64,000 bases of DNA. It comes from Massilia cavernae (lineage in GTDB: Bacteria > Pseudomonadota > Gammaproteobacteria > Burkholderiales > Burkholderiaceae_D). The notes below the pieces were generated by a model. That model did not search any database, was not told the DNA's origin, and saw nothing but the letters and a program-made list of their open reading frames with translations. The DNA lies in NCBI RefSeq assembly GCF_003590855.1, contig NZ_QYUP01000119.1:62001-126000 (forward strand), read 5' to 3'. A program made the translations under genes and the position numbers. Of this stretch, positions 38,622 to 47,907 are shown one piece after another (position 1 is the stretch's first letter; each line of letters opens with the position of its first letter).

Positions 38622-39374
38622 ATGCCATATAACCAACTTACTATCGCAATATTTTCAGCGCTGCTTGCGGGAAGCTGCGCGGCGGCGCCCACGCTGTACA
38701 TCACCACCGAGCATTCGCCGCCGGCGAGCATGGTCGAAGGCGGGGTAGTGGTCGGGCACGGCACAGAGAAGGTGCGCGAGATCATGGCCCGCAGCGGCAT
38801 CTCGTACTCCATCGAACTGCTGCCGTGGATGCGCGCCTACACCTCGGCGCTGCAGCGCCGCAATGGCTGCGTGTATTCGACCACCCGTACTGAAGAACGC
38901 GAGAAACTGTTCAAGTGGGTGGGGCCGACCAACACGGGGGAATGGGTACTCATGGGGCGGTCCGACCGCAAATTCGAGCTGAAAACGCTGGACGACGCGC
39001 GCGGCCTGCGCATCGGCACCTACCACGGCGACGCCCGCGAGGAGTACCTGCGTTCGCGCGGCTTCAAGGTCGACTCCGCCCAGAACGACCTGATCAATCC
39101 TCGCAAGCTCATGCTCAACCGCATCGACCTGTGGGCGGCAAGCCTGCGGAGCGGCAGCGCGGTGCTGGCGCAAAACGGCTGGACCGGCCAGATCGTGCCT
39201 GTGCTCACCTTCGCCAAGGTCCAGGTCTACCTTGCCTGCAATCCGGCGGTTCCCGATGCGCTGGTGGCGCGCATGAACGCGGCGCTCGAATCCATGGAGC
39301 GCGACGGCACCGCGCGCCGCATCGAGCGCAAGTACGACCAGGCACCACCACAGACAAAAGCGCCGGCCGACTGA
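38622..39374 (+). CDS. Periplasmic solute-binding protein, family 3
   Basis: 250 residues with a signal peptide (about 1-22, ending near SCAAA). The mature part is a two-lobed type-3 binding protein: LYITTEHSPPASMVEGG, GTEKVREIMARSGISYSIELLPWMRAY, then the second lobe LDDARGLRIGTYHGDAREEYLRSRGF. Stand-alone members of this type, without ABC permease genes nearby, are common in Oxalobacteraceae and may serve signalling rather than transport. No permease or ATPase is adjacent. After the stop the same frame stays open for 33 more codons, ending at 39476, but nothing there is recognisable. Confidence 0.8.
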   Translation: MPYNQLTIAIFSALLAGSCAAAPTLYITTEHSPPASMVEGGVVVGHGTEKVREIMARSGISYSIELLPWMRAYTSALQRRNGCVYSTTRTEEREKLFKWVGPTNTGEWVLMGRSDRKFELKTLDDARGLRIGTYHGDAREEYLRSRGFKVDSAQNDLINPRKLMLNRIDLWAASLRSGSAVLAQNGWTGQIVPVLTFAKVQVYLACNPAVPDALVARMNAALESMERDGTARRIERKYDQAPPQTKAPAD

Positions 39375-39501
39375 GCGCAGCTTTCCAGGGAGTTCCTGGA
39401 CACAGTAACGGGCTGGCGCCGCGAGGGCAATAAGGCCGCCTTGCTCGCCGGATTGCAAGCGATCGGCCTGAAGTAATTTCGTTGAGGCCGGCCTGACGGC
39501 A

Positions 39502-39915
39502 TCAGCGCTTGGGCGCGCCCAGTTTCCAGCCGATCCACGCCATCGGAATGTAGGCTGCGGCCAGGTCGAGGATCTCGAACCACAGGGGGGCCGGCAGCAT
39601 CACAACGGCGGCGATGCCACCGGCCAGGAACACCACGCCGATGGTCATCGCCAGCTCGAACTTGCGGGTTGCCGCGATGCGCGCCGCGACTGCCGCGCCG
39701 ACCAGGGCGCCGAGCCCATGGGCCAGGAACGGGAACAGGAAGTGCTTGGGCTCGAACAGGTGCATCGACGCCTTCAACCCTTCCATCGTGGCGACCTCGG
39801 CGCCTGCCGGCGGCGGGATGGCGCTGGCGCTCACATTGATGAGCCCCATGTTGACGATGCTGCCTATGACCAGACCCGCAACGACCGCCAGGAAGTTTCT
39901 CACCATTGGATGCAT
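39502..39915 (-). CDS. Hypothetical four-helix membrane protein
   Basis: 137 residues from the ATG at 39915, chosen because GGGAGAACGG precedes it; the frame is open farther upstream without similarity. Four hydrophobic helices are visible (about 6-26, 60-82, 86-104, 107-128). A short polar stretch, ASAIPPPAGAEVATMEGLKA, lies in the first loop. The end is basic (GWKLGAPKR). The type is widespread in Gram-negative bacteria without an assigned role. It stands alone. Confidence 0.65.
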   Translation of the reverse strand: MHPMVRNFLAVVAGLVIGSIVNMGLINVSASAIPPPAGAEVATMEGLKASMHLFEPKHFLFPFLAHGLGALVGAAVAARIAATRKFELAMTIGVVFLAGGIAAVVMLPAPLWFEILDLAAAYIPMAWIGWKLGAPKR

Positions 39916-40059
39916 TCCGTTCTCCCATGCCAATGTACTTTGGCTTTTTGTGATTTCCAGAAAACCAGTCAAACGCGATTTGTTTGAATGGCAATTTTCT
40001 TGGAGTCTACGCACTGATGTGGTTTGTGTCTACGGGGCAAGGGCGGGAAAATGCAGGCG

Positions 40060-40101
40060 AAAAAAAACCCGGCTCGCCCATGAAGGGATAAAGCCGGGTT
40101 T
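40060..40101 (-). terminator. Terminator of tRNA-Leu
   Basis: On the minus strand the stem AAACCCGGCT/AGCCGGGTTT (40092-40101 with 40065-40074) spans a 17-base loop and runs into eight T residues. It starts 25 bases after the tRNA 3' end. Confidence 0.85.
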
Positions 40102-40125
40102 CTTTCGAAATTCGTTTTGCGTGAA

Positions 40126-40210
40126 TGGTGCCTCGGGCCGGAATCGAACCGGCACGCCTTTCAGCGGCAGATTTTGAGTCTGCTGTGTCTACCAGTTCCA
40201 CCACCAAGGC
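40126..40210 (-). tRNA. tRNA-Leu (anticodon CAA)
   Basis: An 85-base tRNA on the minus strand with the 3' CCA encoded. The acceptor stem GCCTTGG pairs with CCGAGGC. A T-loop GGTTCGATTCC is present. The anticodon loop reads CTCAAAA, so the anticodon is CAA, decoding UUG. The long variable arm is typical of leucine tRNAs. No integrase or attachment repeat is seen next to it. Confidence 0.95.
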
Positions 40211-40227
40211 CTACACGCAAGCCCCGC

Positions 40228-40257
40228 ATTATAGACCACCAAAGCTGAGAAAACCAA
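40228..40257 (-). promoter_or_regulatory. Promoter of tRNA-Leu
   Basis: On the minus strand a perfect TATAAT (40228-40233) lies 18 bases from TTGGTT (40252-40257). It is followed by a GC-rich discriminator (GCGGGGC), the usual mark of stringently controlled stable-RNA promoters. Confidence 0.7.
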
Positions 40258-40293
40258 TTCTTTTGCAAGCCGGAATGAGCCCGGCCTGCGCGG

Positions 40294-42018
40294 TCAGTCC
40301 AGCCGCTGGTACAGGCGGAAACGCTCGTCGCGGTCGGACGGACGGCGGCCTTCCCACAGCATTTTCCAGTTGCGGCCTTTCGGCGGACGCAGCGCTTCGC
40401 GGTCGTCCTTGACTTTGACGCTGTCCTGCAGGAGCAGCAGCTCGCATTTCTCGCGGTCGTGCACGCCTGCGAACGGCAGCTTGCCGAAGTAGGCGAACGA
40501 GGCGCGCTGCGGGGCGCCGACGTTGCTGTCGATGCAGTTGCTGCCTTCGGGCATCGCGGCGGCGATCTGCTTCGCCACGCTGGCGTAGCTCTTGCTGTAG
40601 TTCAGGTCGGGCAGGAACAGCGTCATCAGCAAGATCCACAGGAGGATCAGGCCCCCGGACGACAGCACCACCGCGCGCCACAGCACCGAGGGGCGGCGCG
40701 ACACGCGCCAGTACACCAGGAAGAACCAGCCGATGGTGGCGATTGCCGCCACCAGCACCAGCAGCACGTCGAACTCGGGCTTGAATCCGGGCACTTGCTT
40801 GAGCGCGTTCTTGGCGAACTGCGCCGGCCAGCCGGTCAGCTTGGCCGCCCAGAACAGCCAGACGATACTGGCGAGCATGGTCAGCACCATCACCGAGAAC
40901 CAGTCGATGAAGTTGATGGCGCTGCGCTTCATGGTCGGCAACCCGAAGGCGGCCATGATGGCCAGCGGTGGCAGCAGCTTGAGCAGGTCGCCATTTTCCG
41001 GCGCCGGATCGCACAGCACCAGCAAGGTCAGCGCGGCCACGAAACTAAGCGGCAGCACGATGTGCAGCAGGTGGTTCTGGCGGCGCCAGGCATAGATGGC
41101 CCAGCCGGCGAACGGCAGCGCCGGCCAGAAGAACCAGATGCCGATGCGGACGAAACTCTTGAACGAATTCCAGCTTGGCAGGCCGAGCTGGCTTGCGTTC
41201 CATGCGAACCAGCTGCCGACAGGGTTCAGGCCGTAAGGCTGCGCCATGGTGGCGGGAAGCACCCAGATCATCGCGATCGCCAGCGCGGTGATGCAGGCGG
41301 CGCCCATGTGGCTCAGCGTGCGCACGCGCGGCAGCTTGAGGAAGCGCGCGCTGAGGAACAGCGTCAGCACCAGCGTCACCGGCGTCAGCCAGCCGCGTGT
41401 GAGCACCAGTCCGCCCAGCGCCAGGCCGATCAGGGTGGCGTTGCGGATGCCCGGCGTCTCGACATAGCGCACCGCGCGGTACAGGAAGTAGGCCACCAGC
41501 GAACCCTGCAGCGTGACGGCGAGGGTTTCATGGCTGAACAGCAGCAGGCCGAGGCAGCCGAGATAGATCAGGGCGGCGGTGTCGGCCAGCGTGCGGCCGT
41601 AGTCGTTCGGTTCGGGCTGGCCGCCGAAGGCCAGCCGCAGCGGCTGCGCTTCGGGACGGCGGCCGAGGTGGAAGGCGGTGTACCAGACCGAGACGGTGCC
41701 GGTGATGAAGATGGCGATGGTCGAAATGCGGGCGGCGTTGACGTCGCCCACCAGCCAGCCGAACAGCTTGATGCAGATGGCGCCAAGCCAGAACGCCAGC
41801 GGGCCTTCGTCGGCCACCGGCAGGCCGGCGATGTTGGGGGCGAGCCAGTCGGCCAGGCCGCCGTTGGCCATGGTCCACATGATGCCGAAGCTGCCGGCGT
41901 CGTCCTTCCACGGGTCGCGGCCGATCAGGCCTGGCAGGATGTACAGGAGTCCCAGTGCGTACAGGGCCCAGCGTGGCAGCGCCAGCGTGGCGGCGGCGGG
42001 AAGGCGGACTGGCTTCAT
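40294..42018 (-). CDS. ArnT-like GT39/GT-C family glycosyltransferase
   Basis: 574 residues from the ATG at 42018. The protein has about a dozen membrane helices and a periplasmic C-terminal part (about 470-574). The first loop carries GRDPWKDDAGSFGI, the acidic motif of the GT-C/ArnT/PMT superfamily that binds a polyprenyl-phosphate sugar. LLLFSHETLAVTLQGSLVAYF and LALGGLVLTRGWLTP follow. Relatives add aminoarabinose or other sugars to lipid A or glycans in the inner membrane. Substrate is undetermined. A TTG at 42057 in the same frame is a less likely start. Terminator 42061-42087 separates it from rpmE2. Confidence 0.85.
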   Translation of the reverse strand: MKPVRLPAAATLALPRWALYALGLLYILPGLIGRDPWKDDAGSFGIMWTMANGGLADWLAPNIAGLPVADEGPLAFWLGAICIKLFGWLVGDVNAARISTIAIFITGTVSVWYTAFHLGRRPEAQPLRLAFGGQPEPNDYGRTLADTAALIYLGCLGLLLFSHETLAVTLQGSLVAYFLYRAVRYVETPGIRNATLIGLALGGLVLTRGWLTPVTLVLTLFLSARFLKLPRVRTLSHMGAACITALAIAMIWVLPATMAQPYGLNPVGSWFAWNASQLGLPSWNSFKSFVRIGIWFFWPALPFAGWAIYAWRRQNHLLHIVLPLSFVAALTLLVLCDPAPENGDLLKLLPPLAIMAAFGLPTMKRSAINFIDWFSVMVLTMLASIVWLFWAAKLTGWPAQFAKNALKQVPGFKPEFDVLLVLVAAIATIGWFFLVYWRVSRRPSVLWRAVVLSSGGLILLWILLMTLFLPDLNYSKSYASVAKQIAAAMPEGSNCIDSNVGAPQRASFAYFGKLPFAGVHDREKCELLLLQDSVKVKDDREALRPPKGRNWKMLWEGRRPSDRDERFRLYQRLD

Positions 42019-42060
42019 CGATAGCGTGTCTTGAATTTTGGTAAGGCGTAGTATCAACGA

Positions 42061-42087
42061 AAAAAAAGCAGCCGGGGGCTGCTTTTT
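42061..42087 (-). terminator. Bidirectional-looking terminator after rpmE2
   Basis: AAAAAAAGCAGCC, a GGG loop and GGCTGCTTTTTTT form a near-perfect stem with a T-run on both strands. It serves rpmE2 on the minus strand, 36 bases after its stop. Confidence 0.9.
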
Positions 42088-42123
42088 TTATCGCTGCAAC
42101 TTCCAGCGGATATCGCGCGGCGA

Positions 42124-42393
42124 TTAGCCTGCTGCGACTTCGGTCTTCGAACCGACTTTGCCGAACTTCTGGCGGAATTTTTCAACGCGGCCGGCGGTGT
42201 CGACGATCTTGTGCTTGCCGGTGAAGAATGGGTGCGATTCAGCGGACACCTCGATCTTGACCAGTGGGTATTCCTGGCCTTCGTGGGTGATCTTGTCGCG
42301 GGTCTGGATCGTCGAGCGGGTGATGAACTTGAAGTCGCACGACAGGTCGTGGAAAACAACTTCGCGGTAATCTGGATGGATATCGTTCTTCAT
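42124..42393 (-). CDS. rpmE2: 50S ribosomal protein L31 type B
   Basis: 89 residues from the ATG at 42393, with GAGG eight bases upstream. The N-terminus [20 protein letters not shown] and the segment [21 protein letters not shown] are the L31 type-B pattern. The zinc-binding CxxC of type A is absent. This zinc-free form normally allows growth when zinc is scarce; in many betaproteobacteria it is the main L31. A terminator follows. It lies downstream of rho in the same orientation, as is usual in Burkholderiales. Confidence 0.96.
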   Translation of the reverse strand: MKNDIHPDYREVVFHDLSCDFKFITRSTIQTRDKITHEGQEYPLVKIEVSAESHPFFTGKHKIVDTAGRVEKFRQKFGKVGSKTEVAAG

Positions 42394-42530
42394 GTGTATA
42401 GCCTCGGTTGGTTTGGTAGCCAAACACCACTTCGTCGGTCACTCTTGCTTCTTGACCCGATTGTTGTTCACTTGCCAGGGGTTAAATACTGCAACCGGCG
42501 ATTATACAGTGGATTGGTGGGGGAGGGCAA

Positions 42531-42779
42531 TTAGGGCAGCATGACGTGCATGACGAAGCTGAATGCTGCCATGGACAGGCCGAACGTTACCATCGCGGTA
42601 ATGCATACCGCCATGATCAAGTCGAACTTGTGCTTCGAGCGCAGGTAATCTGTTTCGCTTCGCTCTGTTTCCCGCGCCGCAAGGTCAGCCTTGGTGGCCA
42701 TCTGTTGAAAAAGGGCGTTAACGCGCAGTTCCAGTGCGGTGAGACGGCGAAGTTCGTCCCTTGCTGTGTCGGACATCAT
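42531..42779 (-). CDS. Small coiled-coil, tail-anchored membrane protein
   Basis: 82 residues starting at the ATG-ATG doublet (42779), which follows GGGAGAG. Residues about 5-50 are charged and helical with repeated heptad-like Leu spacing (RDELRRLTALELRVNALFQQMATK read in part). Residues about 56-80 form one membrane helix at the very end (MAVCITAMVTFGLSMAAFSF). The pattern resembles short coiled-coil CCDC90-like or hemolysin XhlA-like proteins, but I cannot assign it. It sits between rpmE2 and rho, which is not usual for this neighbourhood. Confidence 0.55.
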   Translation of the reverse strand: MMSDTARDELRRLTALELRVNALFQQMATKADLAARETERSETDYLRSKHKFDLIMAVCITAMVTFGLSMAAFSFVMHVMLP

Positions 42780-42854
42780 ACGGCTCTCCCGGATATTTTT
42801 CCAATATGCGCCAGGTTTCGCGATCATGGTTGATCTGCGTCTAACGGGCGTAAA

Positions 42855-42880
42855 CGCAAAACGGACGGCAATGCCGTCCG
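42855..42880 (-). terminator. Terminator of rho
   Basis: A 9-bp perfect stem, CGGACGGCA with TGCCGTCCG (42862-42870 with 42872-42880), has a very tight loop and is followed on the minus strand by TTTTGCGTTT. It lies about 25 bases after the rho stop. Confidence 0.75.
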
Positions 42881-42904
42881 TCCTTGCGATGCTTTTGGCA
42901 GGCC

Positions 42905-44167
42905 TTAACCGCCGCGGCGCATCATGTCGAAGAATTCCAGGTTGGTCTTCGTCGCACGCATCTTGTCGAGGATGAACTCCATCGCTTCGATCTCGTCCAT
43001 CGAGTACAGCAGCTTGCGCAGGATCCAGATCTTCTGCAGCTGGTCCGGCTTGATCAAGAGTTCCTCGCGGCGGGTGCCGGACTTGTTCAGGTTGATCGCA
43101 GGGTAGACGCGCTTCTCGGCCAGGCGGCGCTCGAGATGCACTTCCATGTTGCCGGTACCCTTGAATTCTTCGTAGATCACGTCATCCATGCGCGAACCGG
43201 TTTCGATCAGCGCGGTCGCGATGATGGTCAGCGAGCCGCCTTCTTCGATATTGCGCGCGGCGCCGAAGAAGCGCTTTGGACGCTGCAGCGCGTTGGCGTC
43301 GACACCACCGGTCAGCACCTTGCCCGATGCCGGGATCACGGTGTTGTAGGCGCGCGCCAGGCGGGTGATCGAGTCCAGCAGGATGATCACGTCCTTCTTC
43401 ATTTCGACCAGGCGCTTGGCCTTTTCCAGCACCATCTCGGCCACTTGCACGTGGCGGGTCGCCGGTTCGTCGAAGGTCGATGCGACCACTTCGCCCCGCA
43501 CGGAGCGTTGCATCTCGGTCACTTCTTCAGGACGTTCGTCGATCAGCAGCACGATCAGGGTGCAGTCAGGGTGGTTGGCGGTGATTGCGTGCGCGATGTG
43601 CTGCAGCAGGACCGACTTGCCGGACTTCGGCGACGCCACCAGCAGGCCGCGCTGGCCCTTGCCGATCGGCGAGATCAGGTCGACGATGCGGCCGGTGATG
43701 TTTTCCTGGCCGCTCATGTCGCGCTCGAGGCGCAGCGGCTCGTTCGGGTGCAGCGGCGTCAGGTTCTCGAACAGGATGCGGTGCTTGCTCGCCTCTGGAG
43801 ATTCGCCGTTGACCTTGTCTACCTTCACCAGCGCGAAGTAGCGTTCGCCGTCCTTCGGGGTGCGCACTTCGCCTTCGATCGAGTCGCCGGTGTGCAGGTT
43901 GAAGCGGCGGATCTGGGAGGGCGAGATGTAGATATCGTCGGTCGACGCCATGTAGCTGGCGTCGGGCGAGCGCAGGAAGCCGAAGCCGTCAGGCAGCACT
44001 TCGAGGGCGCCGTCGCCAAAAATTTGTTCGCCCGATTTCGCGCGCTTTTTCAGGATCGCGAACATCAGTTCTTGCTTGCGCAGGCGCGCAGCGTTGTCGA
44101 TATCCAGGCCGATCGCCATCTCAAGGAGGGCTGAGACGTGCATCGCCTTTAGTTCAGATAAGTGCAT
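42905..44167 (-). CDS. rho: Transcription termination factor Rho
   Basis: 420 residues, the standard length. Rho is a hexameric RNA-dependent ATPase that ends transcripts and silences foreign DNA. The N-terminal [17 protein letters not shown] and the RNA-binding cold-shock-like domain ([19 protein letters not shown]) are intact. The Walker A loop lies in [17 protein letters not shown], Walker B in [16 protein letters not shown], and the R-loop and Q-loop region in [24 protein letters not shown]. It follows trxA by about 150 bases on the same strand. Confidence 0.98.
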   Translation of the reverse strand: MHLSELKAMHVSALLEMAIGLDIDNAARLRKQELMFAILKKRAKSGEQIFGDGALEVLPDGFGFLRSPDASYMASTDDIYISPSQIRRFNLHTGDSIEGEVRTPKDGERYFALVKVDKVNGESPEASKHRILFENLTPLHPNEPLRLERDMSGQENITGRIVDLISPIGKGQRGLLVASPKSGKSVLLQHIAHAITANHPDCTLIVLLIDERPEEVTEMQRSVRGEVVASTFDEPATRHVQVAEMVLEKAKRLVEMKKDVIILLDSITRLARAYNTVIPASGKVLTGGVDANALQRPKRFFGAARNIEEGGSLTIIATALIETGSRMDDVIYEEFKGTGNMEVHLERRLAEKRVYPAINLNKSGTRREELLIKPDQLQKIWILRKLLYSMDEIEAMEFILDKMRATKTNLEFFDMMRRGG

Positions 44168-44272
44168 GTGTTAGTCCCGTGACGGGAAAGTAAAGGTAGG
44201 GGAGGGAACTGCGTGGGTTAATCAACCTGGGAAGGACTCAGTCGAGGCTGTTTCGCTTCCCGGCCAGTCTTT

Positions 44273-44298
44273 GGCGGCAGTGCGGGCGCGCTGCCGCC
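44273..44298 (-). other. GC-rich hairpin between trxA and rho
   Basis: GGCGGCAG and CTGCCGCC pair as an 8-bp stem around a 10-base GC-rich loop, 19 bases after the trxA stop. There is no T-run on either strand, so it may stabilise the trxA 3' end or act in attenuation rather than as an intrinsic terminator. Confidence 0.4.
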
Positions 44299-44316
44299 GT
44301 TCAATAATATTACTTA

Positions 44317-44643
44317 TTAGATGTTGCTGTCGATGAAGGACGTCAGCTGGCCCTTGGCCATGGCGCCTACCTTCTGCGCGGCTGCGACGCCGTTCTTGAA
44401 CAGGATCAGGGTCGGGATGCCGCGGATGCCGAACTTGGCAGGCACTGCCTGGTTGGCGTCGACGTCCATCTTGGCGATCGTGATCTTGCCGTCGTATTCC
44501 TTGGCGACTTCTTCGAGGATCGGGCCGATGGCCTTGCATGGACCGCACCACTCGGCCCAGAAGTCGACCAGTACCGGACGGTCGGATTTCAGCACGTCCG
44601 CTTCGAAGGATGCATCGCTAATGTGTTTGATATTTTCGCTCAT
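44317..44643 (-). CDS. trxA: Thioredoxin
   Basis: 108 residues. The active-site motif WCGPC is at residues 32-36, preceded by [10 protein letters not shown]. The cis-proline region is [15 protein letters not shown], and the C-terminus is [13 protein letters not shown]. It is the main cytosolic disulfide reductase, serving ribonucleotide reductase, MsrA and other partners. A GAGGAAAA site lies just before the ATG. It is upstream of rho, the normal order in Burkholderiales. Confidence 0.97.
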   Translation of the reverse strand: MSENIKHISDASFEADVLKSDRPVLVDFWAEWCGPCKAIGPILEEVAKEYDGKITIAKMDVDANQAVPAKFGIRGIPTLILFKNGVAAAQKVGAMAKGQLTSFIDSNI

Positions 44644-44857
44644 TTTTTCCTCAATCAGAGGTGGGGTAAATTACGCCTGGGGATATGCCGACCCTGCTAC
44701 AGGTAGGCCGCGGCTTCCGTTTATTCTTGCAACACAATGGTGGTGACTGTGTTGCCAACTTCAATAGGTGGAGGGCGGCAAGAGGGTGTCAGGCGGGGAA
44801 TTAGACGAAATAATAACCTATTTTCCATAAAGTGTCGTGCGCTTGCAGAAAATCTCC

Positions 44858-45412
44858 ATGGCCGGAGCATCAAGATCGCTGACCGGCTGCAGGCCGAGCA
44901 GGTCGAATAGCCGGCGCCATGGAGCCAATCACGTAACGCGCTTCAGTCGTCATTTTTCCGTGCGCCTCGCGGATCGCCTCGATTGCGCGCAATGCTCTTG
45001 ATGCCGGGCCAGCGCTTGATCTCAGGAATGTAGTCCGGCCGACAATGCCACGCAGCGCTGCTGGCCCAGCACCAGCCCGATCTCGCTTGCGCAGGCACTC
45101 ACCACATGCAGCGCCCGCTGGCCGCGACAGGCCGATCCTGAACCACGGACTTCATTCGCATCGCCCCAGGCTTCGATGTCATCCCACCCCTCGGCTCCCG
45201 CCATGACTGCGCACAGCACGATTACCAGAAAGTCGACCAAGACGTGATCACATACGCGCGGATCGTCAATGCCTCGCAGGCGTTGCACCAAGATCATGCC
45301 AGGGTTCATGTCTACTCCCGAGTCAAAATCAAGAGTAAGCACTGTTTCACCTTGTTTGCAGTGCCCTGCAGCAACTCACTGATTGTGAGCGACTTTTAGT
45401 GCTCCGGCCCTG
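44858..45412 (-). mobile_element. Decayed ISAs1-like insertion sequence with transposase remnant
   Basis: On the minus strand the element starts at 45412 with CAGGGCCGGAGCACTAAAAG. The remnant transposase begins at about 45311: MNPGMILVQRLRGI, then DPRVCDHVLVDFLVIVLCAV and AEGWDDIEAWGDA, the ISAs1 N-terminus. An internal deletion joins this to ALHVVSACASEIGLVLGQQ. Later WPGIKSIAR, and in another frame EAIREAHGKMTTEARYVIG, belong to the same family. A degraded copy of the terminal repeat (TGCTCCGGCCATG on the minus strand) is at about 44858. About 555 bases remain of an element normally over 1 kb. It cannot transpose by itself. Confidence 0.8.
45331..45412 (-). repeat. 82-bp IS terminus, left copy of a direct repeat flanking the island
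   Basis: It matches 58984-59065 at 76 of 82 positions in the same orientation. Both copies end exactly at the IS tip sequence (…CTCCGGCCCTG on the plus strand). The copy here is the 5' end and leader of the decayed ISAs1-like element. Confidence 0.9.
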
Positions 45413-45429
45413 GATCGAGCACTGAGTCG

Positions 45430-45530
45430 ATGACGTGATCGAATTATCCGTGCGGGTCGGCGCAGAAAAAGGTCGACCTGATCGCCGATGGCTTTCGACG
45501 CGGCCAGGTAGCCATGGCGCGCGAAACTGC
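45430..45530 (+). pseudogene. Possible fragment of a LysR-type regulator
   Basis: Split over two frames one can read DVIELSVRVGAEK and VDLIADGFDAARYLAMARE, which resembles the VDL-EGFDVA segment of LysR substrate-binding domains. Only about 30 codons are present, with a frame change in an A/G run at about 45475. Recognition is weak. Confidence 0.3.
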
Positions 45531-45559
45531 TTGCGTCCCATCTCGTTATCATGAATAAT
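45531..45559 (+). promoter_or_regulatory. Candidate promoter of the TonB receptor-mlrC operon
   Basis: TTGCGT (45531-45536), a 17-base spacer and AATAAT (45554-45559). The spacing is ideal and each box matches consensus at four or five of six positions. The palindromic operator begins five bases downstream, covering the expected start of transcription. Confidence 0.55.
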
Positions 45560-45564
45560 AATAA

Positions 45565-45582
45565 AAAACGAATATTCGTTTT
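45565..45582. promoter_or_regulatory. Operator 1: perfect 18-bp palindrome, probable TetR site
   Basis: AAAACGAATATTCGTTTT is perfectly symmetric. It sits between the candidate -10 box and the ribosome-binding site of the receptor gene, where a bound repressor would block initiation. Its GAATATTCGTT core recurs between the tetR gene and the S12 hydrolase gene (51008-51018). Confidence 0.75.
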
Positions 45583-45605
45583 CTAAAAAAATCAGGAGAC
45601 AAGCT

Positions 45606-47899
45606 GTGAAACATATGACAGTTCAAGGAGCAGCCGGAGCGCTGTATTGCAGTTCGGCAGGGCGCCGCGGAGGTTCGATGCTGGCGGCATTGCTGGTTTC
45701 AACCATGGCGCATGCGGGCCCGCCTGCGCAGCGTGCAGCCGACCTGCCAGGGGATGGGACGGTCCTTGCTCCCGCAGCGCCGGCGTCGGAGGTGGCGGTC
45801 GTGCACGTGACCGCGCAACGCCGACGCGAGCCCATCCGTGAAGTGCCGATGTCGGTGACAATGCTCGGCGGCGAAGGACTCGAACAAGGTGGCAATAAGC
45901 AGCTGAAGGATTTCGTCACGCTCTTGCCTGGCGTTGACTACAGCCAGGCGGGCGGCGGCGGTGGCGGCAGCCAGATCACGATGCGTGGCGTGAGCACCGG
46001 CAGCCAGGTGGGGCCCACGGTCAGCGTGTACGTGGACGACGTGCCTTACGGTTCGAGCACCGCATTTGCGGGCGGTAGCTCGCTGTCGCTCGACCTTGGC
46101 TTGTTCGACATCGAGCACATCGAGCTGCTGCGCGGTCCGCAAGGCACCCTGTACGGCGCCGGCGCGATGGGCGGCCTGCTGAAATACGTTACGGTCGACC
46201 CGGACCCGACAACGCGCGCGGCGAAGCTGGGCCTCGACCTCGCGTCGTCCGGCGGCGGCGGCACCAGCGGCGGCATGCAGGCGATGGCGAATCTGCCGAT
46301 CAAGGAGGGCGTGGCGGCAGTGCGCCTCGGACTCTACAAGCGTGACGAAGCCGGCTATATTCACGATGCCAACCATGGCATGCGCATCATCGATGGTTCC
46401 AGCATGCAGGGTCTGCGCGCGTCGTTCCTGGTTACGCCCACCAGGGATACGACGCTGCGCGTCAGCGCGCAGACGCAGGAGAGCAAGCGCGATGGGAGCT
46501 CGGCTGAAGATGTGGACATCAAGACGGGCCAGCCGGCCTATGGCGATTTTCAGCGGCGTCTGTCGACCATGGAGCCGTTTCGCCAGACCTACGACCTGCT
46601 GTCGGCTGCCCTCGAATCGGAACTTGGCTGGTCCCGTTTTCATTCGATCTCCAGCTACCAGAAGGTCGATACCGATGGCCAATACGACGTCTCGACCCTA
46701 TACGTCCCGCTGTTGGGACAGGCTGGCATCCACAACCCCGCCTACAGCTTGCCGTACACTTTCTACACGCGCAAGGCGACCCAGGAGTTTCGCCTGATCT
46801 CGCCCTCGTCGAAACGCTTCGAATGGCTGGCCGGTGCCTTCTACACGCGCGAAAACAGCCGGCGCGGCCAAGACCTGCTGGGGCTCGATCAGACGGGACA
46901 GCCGAATGGCATGCTGCTCATCTCGTCCGTCACGCCGTCGCGCTACCGCGAGAGTGCCGTCTACGGCAATGCGACGCTCTACCTGAGCGACGTGGTCGAC
47001 GTCACGCTGGGGATGCGCCGCGGGCGCAACACGCAGGACGTGTTTTCCACGAACACCTGGCATCCCTCGCACCGCCGCGGCGCCGGGCACGAGCTCAAGT
47101 GAAGAAGTACCAGCACCTAACCTGGCCACCATCCGCTACCGAATGAGCAAAACGCACGCACGCGGTCTACCTGCGCGCGGCCAGCGGCTACCGGCCCGGT
47201 GGACCGCTGCCGGTTTTCCGCAATCCCTTGACGGGCGAAGTGCTGACGGCGAGCAGATTCAAGTCGGACTCCTTATGGAGCTACGAAGCGGGCTGGAAAT
47301 CGGACTTCCTGCAAAAGCGTCTCGCACTCGAGGCGGCCGCCTATTACATCGATTGGAAGGACATCCAGATGTTCACTTCGGTGGCGGGATTTACCGGGAT
47401 CGGCAACGCGGGCAAGGCCAAGTCGCAGGGCGTGGAACTGACGCTGACGGCGCGCCCGATCGAAGGCTTGAACCTGAGCGCGGCGCTCAGCGCCGTCGAC
47501 GCACGGCTCAAGACCGACAGCGCCGACCTGGGCGGAAAAGCGGGCGACCGCCTGCCCAACAGCGCCCGCTTTTCCGCGTCCCTGCTGGGGGACTACCGCT
47601 TTAGCTACCAAGGCCGCGAATCATATGTGGGCGCGAGCGCGCGCCATCTCGGCGACCGGGTCACGTCCTTCGCCGCCAGCCCGGGCCTGCCGTCGTATCG
47701 CTTGCCCGCGTTCACCACACTGGACCTGCGCGCCGGCACGGCAATCGGCCGCTACCGGCTCGGCCTGTTCGTTCGCAACCTTGGCAACGTCAGGGGACAG
47801 ACTGCCGCGGCCACCTCGCTGAGCCCGCTGGGCGCTCCGGCACAGGTAAACATTGTGGCGCCGCGTACGCTCGGCCTGCAGATGAGTACAGAGTACTGA
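45606..47899 (+). pseudogene. TonB-dependent outer-membrane receptor with two frameshifts
   Basis: The GTG at 45606 has AGGAG seven bases upstream. A signal peptide is followed by a TonB-box-like EVAVVHVTAQRR and the plug domain: IREVPMSVTMLG, QITMRGVSTGS, VSVYVDDVPYG and HIELLRGPQGTLYGAGAMGG. The beta-barrel continues to about 47060, where the frame changes. A second change at about 47155 is a duplicated CACG. The barrel then resumes (VYLRAASGYRPGGPLPVF to the C-terminal LGLQMSTEY at 47899). Undoing both gives one protein of about 760 residues. As read, translation stops at 47102 without the last third of the barrel, which would abolish function. It belongs to the island and probably imported its peptide substrate. 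Confidence 0.85.
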
Positions 47900-47907
47900 G
47901 GTCGACG

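Noticed and set aside
39375-39476. In-frame continuation of 33 codons after the stop of the solute-binding protein
   Set aside because: No recognisable domain and no sign of readthrough; chance in GC-rich DNA is sufficient.
40126-40210. tRNA-Leu as an integration site for a genomic island
   Set aside because: No integrase, no partial tRNA repeat, and the neighbours are ordinary genes.
44273-44298. Intrinsic terminator after trxA
   Set aside because: Good stem but no T-run on either strand, so listed only as a hairpin.
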